This document shows positions 34,204 to 42,238 of a stretch of DNA of 64,000 bases, in pieces. Made by a program: the position numbers and the translations under genes. Numbering within the stretch: the first letter of the stretch is position 1; each line of letters starts with the position of its first letter. The stretch lies in the NCBI RefSeq assembly GCF_023634025.1, contig NZ_JALJCW010000002.1, positions 186,001-250,000 of the forward strand, given 5' to 3'. Below the pieces are notes generated by a model. That model did not search any database, was not told the DNA's origin, and saw nothing but the letters and a program-made list of their open reading frames with translations. Source of the DNA: Hanstruepera flava (GTDB lineage: Bacteria; Bacteroidota; Bacteroidia; Flavobacteriales; Flavobacteriaceae).

Positions 34204-34530
34204 TTTGTCATTCAGAAGGAGGTTATAAACCGACTGAAGAATCTCTTTAAAAAAATATGCCTACTGTCATTGCAAGTTGGCAAACGACTGTGGCAATCTC
34301 CTTTCCCTAATTATGAGATGCTGAAATAAGTTCAGCATGACAGAGAGATTCTTCACTTCACTACGTTCGTTCTGAATGACAGAGAGATTAGCTGCGCTGA
34401 ACCTAAAGGTTTCTTCACTTTACTACGTTCACTAAATAAAACAGATCCATGTCATTCAGAAGGAGGACGATAGGACGACTGAAGAATCTCTACTAAAAAA
34501 TACCCCTTTTGTCATTGCGGGACAGCGCGT
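34204..34530. repeat. REP-like palindrome cluster after the epimerase gene
   Basis: Units GTCATTCAGAAGGAGG...CTGAAGAATCTC at about 34207 and 34451, GTCATTGCAAG...GGCAATCTC at about 34266, GAGATGCTGAA...TTCAGCATGAC at about 34315 and GAGATTCTTC...GAATGAC at about 34346. Same superfamily as at 25080-26010. No gene. Confidence 0.8.
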
Positions 34531-34599
34531 TTAAAAACAGTATATTACAGTTTTAGTGCTTTCTTTCTTTTTTATTCATGGGTTACTATTTTTTTTAAA

Positions 34600-35210
34600 G
34601 GAATTCATGAATGCTTCGCATTTGCATCGATCAAATAGTTCGACAGGCTCACTACAGGCTAGAAACAAAAAACTCTAGACTTACTTTTAATACCTTGAAA
34701 ATCTTACGAACAAGTTTTATCGTGTGCATTGCAACCGCTTTGCTTCGGCAATGCTCCGCTACCAGCCGCCATACTTGTTCTTGATTTTACTACGGTATTA
34801 AAACTAGGTCGTTTTGGGAATCTGATTGTAATGAGATGGTGTTTATTCTTTTTTTCTGGTCAAAAAAAGAACCAAAAAAGACTTTTACTGCCAGAGGTAT
34901 TTTTAAAGGTTTTTTTAGAAAGCCTTTAAAACCATAAACCCATCCCTAGATTTTTTCCAAGGCTTCAAAAATCTTAAACGGGATGTGTTTATCTATACTG
35001 CTGCCAGTGGTTTTCGGCAGAGCCGAAATTAGGTTTGACGTTGTTTACTTATGTGAATTCAATGCCCGTGCACGAGATTGCTCCTGTATTAGCATAGTCC
35101 ACTGGACTATTTCTTAACGCTTGGCCGTATCTGAAGAGGAGAGCTGTACTAGTTATAATTGATTACCAAAAGGCTTCTCACTTTAGATAAAGGAGAGACG
35201 GAGGTATTGA
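34600..35210. repeat. Composite repeat region, non-coding
   Basis: Holds GAACAAGT/ACTTGTTC inverted ends (34707 and 34764 area) around a TTGC-TTCG-GCAA hairpin, and a TTCTTTTTTT/AAAAAAAGAA hairpin (about 34848-34873). A TTTCGGC-AGA-GCCGAAA hairpin is near 35012, and a degenerate GACGGAGG-type arm is at about 35198. The order matches the composite at 31030-31420. I see no supported coding region. Confidence 0.6.
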
Positions 35211-35212
35211 AA

Positions 35213-35245
35213 ATAAAAAAAAGGAAGCCGAAGCTTCCTTTTTCT
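35213..35245 (-). terminator. Terminator of the 249-residue hypothetical gene
   Basis: Stem AAGGAAGC / GCTTCCTT (35221-35240) with a short CGAA loop, and T runs on both sides. It lies 18 bases after the stop at 35263, so it ends the minus-strand gene and may act in both directions. Confidence 0.8.
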
Positions 35246-35262
35246 GTTTACATCTAAACTGA

Positions 35263-36012
35263 TTACAATACTTCAATGATTTGCAATGCATTGAATTCCC
35301 CATTTTTAAGTGGGTATTGCAGTCCGTTAATATCTTGAAAAAAAGCAATTTTCAAGAGATAGATAGACTGTCCAGAACCTGATGCCGCAGCAGAAGGGGT
35401 GAGTGTTACCGTTGAGGTTGTTGCATTAATTGCTACATTAACGGTGTTACTCAATTGTAAATCTTTTTCCTTCGTTGCAAAATCCAGATTCAAGAATCCT
35501 GTAGTAAACTCCACATGTGTGGCACCTGGAGGGATATACAGTTTTTGAGTTGGCGTAAAGTCGGTTATAGTGACTTCGCCTGTGACTGTATCTAAACTAA
35601 AATCGGTTTGTAGGACTTCTTCCAAAGGTGCCTTACGGTTAAAATTAAATCCTTTTAACCAAGCTTTACCTTCAGGTGTTTGAATTCCTATTTCGACTTT
35701 TCGCTGCCCTCTAAATGAGGTCTGATCTTGGTTTTTAACCTTAATCATCCGTTGGGTCAATCTTGATGCCAATTTGCTATCCTTGGCATTAGAGACCATA
35801 TCCAAAATAGACCGTCTTAAGAGTTTTCCGCTTGATGCACTTGCACCAAACTCATTATTGTTTTCTCGGGTTCGCTCGAAAGCTGGATCTTTTTGAATAC
35901 GTTCTTTACTGACACCGCCCTTTGTTCTCATGCGGTATCCGTCTTCTGTTTTGTAGAAGTTTACATCGTCTAAGGAGCCGCGCACCTTAAACAAAGATTT
36001 GTACTTTGCCAT
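35263..36012 (-). CDS. Conserved hypothetical protein of Bacteroidota type
   Basis: 249 residues without a signal peptide or membrane helix. The N-terminal 110 residues are basic and helical (MAKYKSLFKVRGSLDDVNFY, KGGVSKERIQKDPAFERTRE). The C-terminal half is beta-rich with a DUF-like sandwich (LYIPPGATHVEFTTGFLNLD). I do not recognise a named family. It has its own terminator and a possible -7 element (TAATTTTG, minus strand 36055-36062). It is the only sizeable minus-strand gene inside the polysaccharide region and is flanked by repeat clusters, so it is probably not part of that pathway. Confidence 0.75.
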   Translation of the reverse strand: MAKYKSLFKVRGSLDDVNFYKTEDGYRMRTKGGVSKERIQKDPAFERTRENNNEFGASASSGKLLRRSILDMVSNAKDSKLASRLTQRMIKVKNQDQTSFRGQRKVEIGIQTPEGKAWLKGFNFNRKAPLEEVLQTDFSLDTVTGEVTITDFTPTQKLYIPPGATHVEFTTGFLNLDFATKEKDLQLSNTVNVAINATTSTVTLTPSAAASGSGQSIYLLKIAFFQDINGLQYPLKNGEFNALQIIEVL

Positions 36013-36054
36013 TTTTTTAAGTATTGTGCATGTTATTTAAACATACTGATAAAA

Positions 36055-36062
36055 CAAAATTA
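36055..36062 (-). promoter_or_regulatory. Candidate -7 element for the 35263-36012 gene
   Basis: Minus strand TAATTTTG matches TAnnTTTG, 43 bases before the ATG. No -33 TTG is seen at normal spacing. Confidence 0.35.
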
Positions 36063-37073
36063 AATTTGGTTGTAGGCTCAGGGTTTTGATATGCGCGCTT
36101 AAGTATGAGCTCCTACTTAAAAATTTTTATCATTATCCCGAGCTTTCAACTGTTGAGACAAATTTAAATAGTGTTGTTAATTGACATTTTGCTTTTTGAA
36201 GGTATAGCCGTTCTTTGATAGTATTTCAGCTAAACTGATTTATCTAACATTCTTATGTCTTTCTTTTTATTTATTGCGATTAGTACTGTTTTGTGAGTTT
36301 TATCCGTTTTATTGCTGTTTATACGTTTTATTATGTTTTTGAGGTCATAGGGTTACATACGAGCCATGTATGGGTTATCTACGGAGTATCTACGGGACTA
36401 GGTGGTGGGTGAGTAGTGGGTAGCGGGTAGTGGGCAGCGTAGTGGATTGTGTGTCAAGCGCAGGATGACACGGGCAGTTTTTTGTATTATGAGATTCCTC
36501 GACAAGCTCGGAATGACAGACTTGTTTGCACGGTGAGACGTTTACGAAGGGTGATGGGCCTGAATCGATACTGAAGCAAGTTCAGCACAAGGTTCAGGAT
36601 GACAAGGCAGTTTTTTTATGTTATGAGATTCTTAATATCGCTGCGCCTGTCTGCCGATAGGCAGGCTCGTTCTGAATGACAAAAGGATTAGCTAAGTTGA
36701 ACCTAAAGGTTTCTTCATTACACTGTGCCCATTGTGAATTTTATATTTGCTAGTAATTTTATGTGTTGGACTTATTAATGATGTTAAAGTATTGAAAATA
36801 AGATGTTTAATTCAATTTTTTAAGTGCTTAAAAAGCATGTCCTAAATTATTTTGAAAGAATTTTGTTGGTTTGCTTTTTATGACATCATGATGTCATTTA
36901 GTGAAGAGTAATTTTTATTTGATTTGTAAAAATTTATGCTTGTTAACAGTTTTTGTGAGATATTAACTACGAGTTTGTTAAGTTATAGTTAATAACTCAT
37001 AAGCAGATTGTTTTAAGATTGTAATATTTTGGACTAATTTGCTTGCATTAACTAATAATTAAAACAATTAATA
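36063..37073. other. Gene-free kilobase with scattered repeats
   Basis: No supported gene. It contains a G-rich degenerate tandem stretch (about 36395-36455, units like GTAGTGGGTAGCGGG), a GAGATTCCTCG...CGGAATGAC palindrome (36491-36517) and a CTGCC-GATA-GGCAG hairpin (about 36650). About 350 very AT-rich bases follow (36720-37073) in which I see only promoter-like sequence. Confidence 0.6.
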
Positions 37074-37122
37074 ATGAAAAGACTCATTAAACAACAGCAA
37101 AGAGTAAAAAGATTAATATTAC

Positions 37123-37347
37123 ATGTATTATCGGATAACAATATACCCATGCGAGGTGTCAGAAATATTGGGGATTAAACTTAATACGGCTCAAACTTTA
37201 ATACGAACTATAAAAGATGCTTATTGTAAGAAAAAGCATCAGGATGTTACGATTAAAGAGTTTTGTGAATATAAGGGCTTACCTTATGATGAGGTTTTTA
37301 ATATGATTAATAAAATTACCCCAAAACATGATAAGCAATCTGCTTAA
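37123..37347 (+). CDS. Small hypothetical protein, possible DNA-binding helix-turn-helix
   Basis: 74 residues: MYYRITIYPCEVSEILGIKL, then TAQTLIRTIKDAYCKKKHQD and FCEYKGLPYDEVFNMI. Many small Bacteroidota proteins share the pattern YRITxYPxxxxxIxG...A..L...IK...K..H..VT..EFC.Y.GL. The middle looks like a helix-turn-helix in which the IYP strand precedes the recognition helices. Role unknown. A separate 34-codon frame (ATG 37074 to TAA 37178) overlaps its start in another register and may be a leader or chance. Confidence 0.65.
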   Translation: MYYRITIYPCEVSEILGIKLNTAQTLIRTIKDAYCKKKHQDVTIKEFCEYKGLPYDEVFNMINKITPKHDKQSA

Positions 37348-38157
37348 TATATTTGTGACTTGTTTTGAGTTTTAGGAGGATTAATACTGGACCTCTACTA
37401 TTATGACTTTCTTATTTCCATTCTTTTAATTTCTTGAGAACATTTTGATAACCAAACAGGCTTAATACTGGCTTTCCTGGTTTGATGTTAAAGCAAGGTA
37501 CTCATTATAATAACTCAACAAGACGCTATTCTTCTGACAGTTGTTTTCGACTTTGTCGAAATTTGGTTTTTTTCTCTGTGTTCTTTTTATTATAGCCGTA
37601 ATCTTATGAGAGATTTTAGACAGGCAGAATTATAGTGGTTTTACTTGCTTTTGCTATTTACTAGCACTCAAGTTTTTTATTTTGTTCTTTTTTACGCACA
37701 AAAAAGAACCCAAAAGTGCTTTCACTGTCGGTAGGCATTTCACCTACGGTGAACCAAGCCCAAAACTTCGCGTCGCAGAGCTCCTGTCCTCGAAGCTTTT
37801 GTTCTTTATGCTTACGACAGTGGGTTTTAATTCTGCGCATGAATTAAGTTTTTGTGAAATCGATTTATTGTTTTGTTAAGTTGAGGGTATATGAGACTTC
37901 ATTATATTGAAGCTTTTGTGCTTTATGCTTATGACAGCAGTTTTCCGGTTTTGCTTGAGTAGGATTTGTTAAGGTGTTTAAGTGGATTCCAGAGAATAAC
38001 AGCTTTCCCCATTGTTGTTGTAAGTAAAGAACGAAAACAGCAATCTCATTATCACATTCCATTACCCACTAAAAACGCGTTCTTAATTCTTAATTCTTAA
38101 CTCTTAATTATTTATATTAGCCCTAACAAAAGCACTAAAAATTTACATTAATATTCT
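37348..38157. repeat. Gene-free gap with hairpin repeats upstream of wzm
   Basis: Holds TTAATACTGG twice (37381, 37460), a TTTCGAC-TTT-GTCGAAA hairpin followed by TTTGG (about 37547), and a GTTCTTTTTT...AAAAAAGAAC hairpin (about 37684-37709). A run of CTTAATT-type units (about 38082-38110) lies just before the transporter gene. Possible frames here translate repeats. No clear promoter was recognised before 38158. Confidence 0.6.
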
Positions 38158-39003
38158 ATGCCTTTAGAAACCCGTGTTTATCAAAAGGAACGTACTTTAA
38201 AAATGGGTGCGCTTTTAAAAGCGAGTTTAAAGGATTTGTTGGGCTCCCGTTTTTTAGCCCGGCAATTGGCCGAGCGCGATATCAAGGCCCAATACCGGCA
38301 ATCATATTTAGGTATTTTATGGGCCTTTATTACCCCCATTGCTACTGCTGCGGTTTGGATTTTTTTGAATAGTAGTGGTACTGTGCGTTTAAGTGATACT
38401 GGTGTACCTTATGCTGTATATGCGTTTTCGGGTACGTTAATATGGTCTATTATTGTGGCAGCCATTAATTCGCCCATGCAGAGTACTAATGCCGCTAAAG
38501 GCATACTTACAAAAATTAATTTTCCTAAAGAAGCCTTATTGCTTTCGGGTGTTTATAAACTTTTATTTGATAGTAGTATTAAGATATTACTATTAGTGCT
38601 CTTTGTGTTTATTTTTGGGGTTGGATTTCATTGGAGTTTGTTATTGGTGCCTATTGCTGTTTTGGGTGCTGTTTTGTTTGGAAGTACTTTGGGGCTGTTT
38701 TTAACACCTATAGGACTGCTGTATAAAGATATTGGTAAAATCATCACCTTTGGGATGCAATTTTTAATGTATGTCACCCCTGTGGTGTATGCCATACCCA
38801 AAGCCGGTATGATGAAAACGATTATGACGTATAACCCGATTACCCCTATTATTTTGACCACCCGTGATTTGGCGGTTGGGTTTACACCAGAGTATTTAAG
38901 CTATTTTTTAATTGTTTTAGCGATATGTGTGCCTTTGCTGTTTTTAGGTTTGGTGCTGTATCGTATTTCGATTCCTATTATTGTGGAACGGTTGAGTGCG
39001 TAG
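38158..39003 (+). CDS. wzm: ABC-2 type polysaccharide exporter, permease subunit (Wzm-like)
   Basis: 281 residues with six hydrophobic segments. The conserved cytoplasmic entry helix is LLGSRFLARQLAERDIKAQY, followed by RQSYLGILWAFITPIATAA as in ABC-2 O-antigen/capsule/teichoic exporters. GLFLTPIGLLYKDIGKI and LMYVTPVVYAIPK belong to the second half. With the ATPase at 39478-40683 it should move a lipid-linked polysaccharide across the inner membrane. The pair is normally adjacent; here a four-helix-bundle gene cassette of about 470 bases separates them. Confidence 0.92.
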   Translation: MPLETRVYQKERTLKMGALLKASLKDLLGSRFLARQLAERDIKAQYRQSYLGILWAFITPIATAAVWIFLNSSGTVRLSDTGVPYAVYAFSGTLIWSIIVAAINSPMQSTNAAKGILTKINFPKEALLLSGVYKLLFDSSIKILLLVLFVFIFGVGFHWSLLLVPIAVLGAVLFGSTLGLFLTPIGLLYKDIGKIITFGMQFLMYVTPVVYAIPKAGMMKTIMTYNPITPIILTTRDLAVGFTPEYLSYFLIVLAICVPLLFLGLVLYRISIPIIVERLSA

Positions 39004-39014
39004 GGAGGTGTGGG

Positions 39015-39476
39015 TTTTCGGTTGTCAGTTTTCTGTTATAACGCAAACTCACAAAAAAATAAACAAAAATGAAAAGTTATAAAGATTTAGAGGTTTATGT
39101 TTTAGCTTTCCAATATGCTGTTGAAGTACATGAACTTACCTTAAAGCTGCCGAAGTACGAACTCTATGAACAAGGAAGTCAACTTCGAAGATCATCTAAA
39201 TCTATAAAAGATAATATTGTAGAAGGTTATGGAAGACGTAGTTATAAACAGGATTTTATTAAATTTTTAGTGTACGCACACGCATCGCTTTTAGAATGTA
39301 GAAGTCAATTAGAAATGATAGAATTGTTGTATGAATTAGAAGTTAAAGGTTTAATTTCAAAATATGATACTTTAGGAGCAAAATTATACAGTTTTAAAAA
39401 TTATGTAGAACAACATTGGAAAGTTTGAAGTTTATAATTAACCAACAACCCACAACAGACAACCGGTAACCGAAAA
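39015..39476. mobile_element. Putative intervening-sequence-like cassette with 23-bp inverted repeats
   Basis: Left arm 39015-39037 (TTTTCGGTTGTCAGTT...) and right arm 39454-39476 (the reverse complement begins TTTTCGGTTACCGGTT...) pair at 19 of 23 bases. They enclose only the four-helix-bundle gene. The cassette lies between the wzm stop and the wzt ATG, its right arm ending one base before the start codon at 39478. In 23S rRNA genes, relatives of this gene also sit in a stem-bounded insert. Confidence 0.55.
39069..39428 (+). CDS. Four-helix-bundle protein (23S rRNA intervening-sequence protein family)
   Basis: 119 residues, all helical: [40 protein letters not shown] and [19 protein letters not shown] are the family's hallmark segments. 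The family is known from ORFs inside intervening sequences of 23S rRNA genes in Leptospira and others, and as single genes across Bacteroidota; it forms pentameric bundles and its function is unknown. Here it interrupts the wzm-wzt pair on the same strand, so it is probably transcribed with the exporter. Full length and intact. Confidence 0.9.
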   Translation: MKSYKDLEVYVLAFQYAVEVHELTLKLPKYELYEQGSQLRRSSKSIKDNIVEGYGRRSYKQDFIKFLVYAHASLLECRSQLEMIELLYELEVKGLISKYDTLGAKLYSFKNYVEQHWKV

Positions 39477-39477
39477 A

Positions 39478-40683
39478 ATGAACGATAGTGAAATTTTAGT
39501 AAAAGTAGAGGGCCTAAGCAAAAAGTTTTGCAAGGACCTAAAAACCAGCTTGTGGTATGGTGTTAAGGATTTGGTGAGTGGTGTGCGTGGTTCCAGGCAG
39601 GAGCGGGAGTTGCGCCCCAAGGAATTTTGGGCGGTACAAGATGTGAGCTTTGAACTGCGCCGTGGGGAGTGTTTGGGACTTATTGGCCATAATGGTGCCG
39701 GAAAAAGTACGCTGCTTAAAATATTGAACGGGTTGATAAACCCAGATGCTGGAAAAGTAACCATAAAGGGCCGAGTGGGTGCCTTAATAGAACTGGGAGC
39801 CGGTTTTAACCCGATATTGAGTGGGCGTGAAAACATTTATAACAACGGTGCTATTTTAGGGTTTAGCCGTAGGGAGATTGATGCCAAGCTGGATGCCATT
39901 ATAGCCTTTGCTGAACTGGAGGAGTTTATTGATATGCCTGTACAGCATTATAGTAGTGGTATGAAAGTACGCTTGGGCTTTGCCGTAGCCGCCCAAATGG
40001 AACCTGATGTGCTTATTATTGATGAGGTATTGGCTGTGGGGGATGTGGCATTTAGAATGAAATGTTATAATACTATTAATGAACTACAAAAAAAAACAGC
40101 CATTATTTTTGTATCCCATTCTATGCCACAAATTGCTAAATTGTCAAGTTCTGCTTTATTGCTTTCAAGGGGTAAAGTTAAAAATCAGTCAATTGATGTA
40201 TCTAAAGTAATTAATCAATACTTTTTAGATAGTCCTATTGATAATAAAGAGATGATAAGTGGGTCTGGTAAAGCTAAAATAGTTAAAACGAATTTTGATG
40301 CTTCTAAACAGATTTCAATAAAGAAAGATTCTTTAATTAGTTTAGAATTTACTTTAGATATAAGCCCTGAAATTGAACGTTTTGGAATAAGGGGAGTTGT
40401 GTATGATAGTGAGTTCAAGGGATTGTTGGATATAAATTCTTTACATGAAGGACATATTTTTATAAACAAAGGAAGTTCTCAATCAATAAATATTTCTTTT
40501 ACTAACCCTTTAAATCATGGAGACTATTCACTGACACTCGTTGTTTTTGAAGTAGATGATAATATGAAAATTAAAGAGAGATTATTGAGGTATGAAGGGT
40601 TTTATAATTTTAAAAGTTTATCAGATAATGAATTTGATTCATATATTCCTATGAGTGTTAATGTTTTAATAAACCAAAATTAG
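39478..40683 (+). CDS. wzt: ABC transporter ATPase with C-terminal carbohydrate-binding domain (Wzt-like)
   Basis: 401 residues. The nucleotide-binding domain spans about 1-245: Walker A GHNGAGKSTLLK, signature YSSGMKVRLGFAVA and Walker B DVLIIDEVLAVGD, with the KPS/O-antigen-type insert GVKDLVSGVRGSRQERELRP. Residues about 255-401 form a beta-sandwich like the Wzt C-terminal domain (SLEFTLDISPEIERFGIRGV). In O-antigen systems that domain reads the modified end of the chain before export. Base composition changes sharply inside the gene: about 50-57% GC at 39541-39660 but 25-30% at 40261-40380, suggesting the C-terminal half was exchanged. Confidence 0.92.
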   Translation: MNDSEILVKVEGLSKKFCKDLKTSLWYGVKDLVSGVRGSRQERELRPKEFWAVQDVSFELRRGECLGLIGHNGAGKSTLLKILNGLINPDAGKVTIKGRVGALIELGAGFNPILSGRENIYNNGAILGFSRREIDAKLDAIIAFAELEEFIDMPVQHYSSGMKVRLGFAVAAQMEPDVLIIDEVLAVGDVAFRMKCYNTINELQKKTAIIFVSHSMPQIAKLSSSALLLSRGKVKNQSIDVSKVINQYFLDSPIDNKEMISGSGKAKIVKTNFDASKQISIKKDSLISLEFTLDISPEIERFGIRGVVYDSEFKGLLDINSLHEGHIFINKGSSQSINISFTNPLNHGDYSLTLVVFEVDDNMKIKERLLRYEGFYNFKSLSDNEFDSYIPMSVNVLINQN

Positions 40684-40691
40684 ATTTTTAT

Positions 40692-41282
40692 ATGGGAGCA
40701 TTTTTAATTAACAATCCAAAGTGTGTTTTTGTCCATATACCAAAAGTTGCTGGTACATCAATACGTAATGGAGTGTTTAAAGGGGATTATGAAGGACCTG
40801 TATTCAAGAGTATCCCAAATGATTGGAATCAATATTTTAAGTTTGCTTTTGTGCGTAATCCATATGATAGAATGGTGTCTGCATGGAAAATGTTTACTGA
40901 AGGGATGGAAAAATCAAAATGGTCTTATAATAATGAGCCTCCTTTAAAGAATACGAGTTTTATTGATTTTATAAAAATTGCCACAGATGCTTCTATTGAT
41001 TATCATTCAAGGAATAGTATTAAAAGTGTTTTAAGGCATCATACTTTACCACAAATCCATCCATATCATTGTTTTATAGATTTAGATTTTATAGGTAAAT
41101 TTGAAAATTTAGAAAGTGATTTTTCGATAATAGCTAAAGAAATAGGTTTAAGGAAATACAAACTAAACCATTTAAATAAAACGAAAAGGATACATTACAG
41201 AGAGTATTATGATAATGAGACTTTTGAATTAGTTTCTAACAATTATAAAGAAGATATAGAACGATTTGGATATAGTTTTTAA
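40692..41282 (+). CDS. Sulfotransferase family 2 protein
   Basis: 196 residues. It should transfer sulfate from PAPS to a sugar hydroxyl. The 5'-phosphosulfate loop is VFVHIPKVAGTSIRNG near residues 12-27, and the 3'-phosphate motif is FAFVRNPYDRMVSAW near 54-68. Both fit the carbohydrate (HNK-1/chondroitin) sulfotransferase type HIPK-x-AGTS. The sequence is very AT-rich, like the end of wzt just before it (eight-base gap) and the methyltransferase after it (two-base gap), so the three may have arrived together. No signal peptide or membrane anchor, so it acts in the cytoplasm. Confidence 0.88.
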   Translation: MGAFLINNPKCVFVHIPKVAGTSIRNGVFKGDYEGPVFKSIPNDWNQYFKFAFVRNPYDRMVSAWKMFTEGMEKSKWSYNNEPPLKNTSFIDFIKIATDASIDYHSRNSIKSVLRHHTLPQIHPYHCFIDLDFIGKFENLESDFSIIAKEIGLRKYKLNHLNKTKRIHYREYYDNETFELVSNNYKEDIERFGYSF

Positions 41283-41284
41283 AT

Positions 41285-42238
41285 ATGAAGAATAAAGATT
41301 CCAAAAAGTATTATTCAAATCTTAAAAAAGAACAAATACTTTGCCCAATCTGTGATGATAATCAGTTTAAAGTGTTGGCTAATAAAGATAGGTATGGTAT
41401 GGGTGTACAAACAGTTATTTGTAATAATTGTAGTATGATTTACATTAACCCAAGACCTACAGAATTGGAAATGAACAATTTTTATAAAAATCATTACCGT
41501 TCATTTTATGAGTCTATAGAAGTTCCTACTCAAGATTATATTAATAAAGGTCCTTTTAAAGCTAGAGCTAGTTTTGTGAAAGATGCTTTAAATAAGTATT
41601 TACAAAAATCTAAAACGATTTTAGATGTTGGGTGTGCAGAAGGTACTTTGTTATCACAGATTGAAATATATTACCCTGATATACAGACCTATGGGATTGA
41701 ACCAAGTATTGGGTTTGGGGAGTATGCAAAACAAAACCTTAAAGGGGATATTTTTATTGGTTCTTATCAAGATTTTATAAAGCATTCTAGTGGTATCTGT
41801 TTTGATGTTGTTACTTCAACACATGTTTTAGAACATATTTTAAACCCAAAAGAATATTTACTAGAGTTAAAAAAAATGATGCACAAAGCAAGTGTATTAT
41901 ATATTGAAGTTCCTAATATAATGAATGATAGGGTCAACGGATTAGGGGCTGTTCATTTAGGACATGTACTTTCTTTTGACATGCAGACTCTTGAAAGTTT
42001 GCTAAATATATGTGGATTTGAAGTAGTAGAATCTTTTGAAGAAGGATTGCCTGCCTTAACACCAGCCATGGCAGTGATATGTAAAATAGATGATAATATT
42101 GAGCCCATTGAGTTCCCGAGTAAACAGGAAATATTAAAGAAAGAAAAATTATTCATTCAAAAGGTAACCTGGAAAAACAAGAAAGCATCTAATAAGTTCA
42201 ATGTAATTCAAAAAATAAAAAATAGACTACTAGGTTGA
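41285..42238 (+). CDS. Class I SAM methyltransferase with N-terminal zinc ribbon
   Basis: 317 residues. Two Cys pairs at the N-terminus (LCPICDDNQF and VICNNCSMIYINPRP) form a zinc ribbon as in sugar C- or O-methyltransferases of this group. The SAM site is TILDVGCAEGTLLSQIE (near 110-125), with a post-motif FDVVTSTHVLEHILNPKEYL. The likely target is a nucleotide sugar or the growing glycan. The TGA overlaps the ATG of the next sulfotransferase by one base. AT-rich like its upstream neighbour. Confidence 0.88.
   Translation: MKNKDSKKYYSNLKKEQILCPICDDNQFKVLANKDRYGMGVQTVICNNCSMIYINPRPTELEMNNFYKNHYRSFYESIEVPTQDYINKGPFKARASFVKDALNKYLQKSKTILDVGCAEGTLLSQIEIYYPDIQTYGIEPSIGFGEYAKQNLKGDIFIGSYQDFIKHSSGICFDVVTSTHVLEHILNPKEYLLELKKMMHKASVLYIEVPNIMNDRVNGLGAVHLGHVLSFDMQTLESLLNICGFEVVESFEEGLPALTPAMAVICKIDDNIEPIEFPSKQEILKKEKLFIQKVTWKNKKASNKFNVIQKIKNRLLG

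Noticed and set aside
34729-34929. 66-codon plus-strand frame in the repeat region
   Set aside because: It lies across the T-run/A-run hairpin repeat; composition is repeat-derived.
37682-38062. Frames of 65 codons on both strands before wzm
   Set aside because: They overlap the hairpin composite and show no protein-like conservation pattern.
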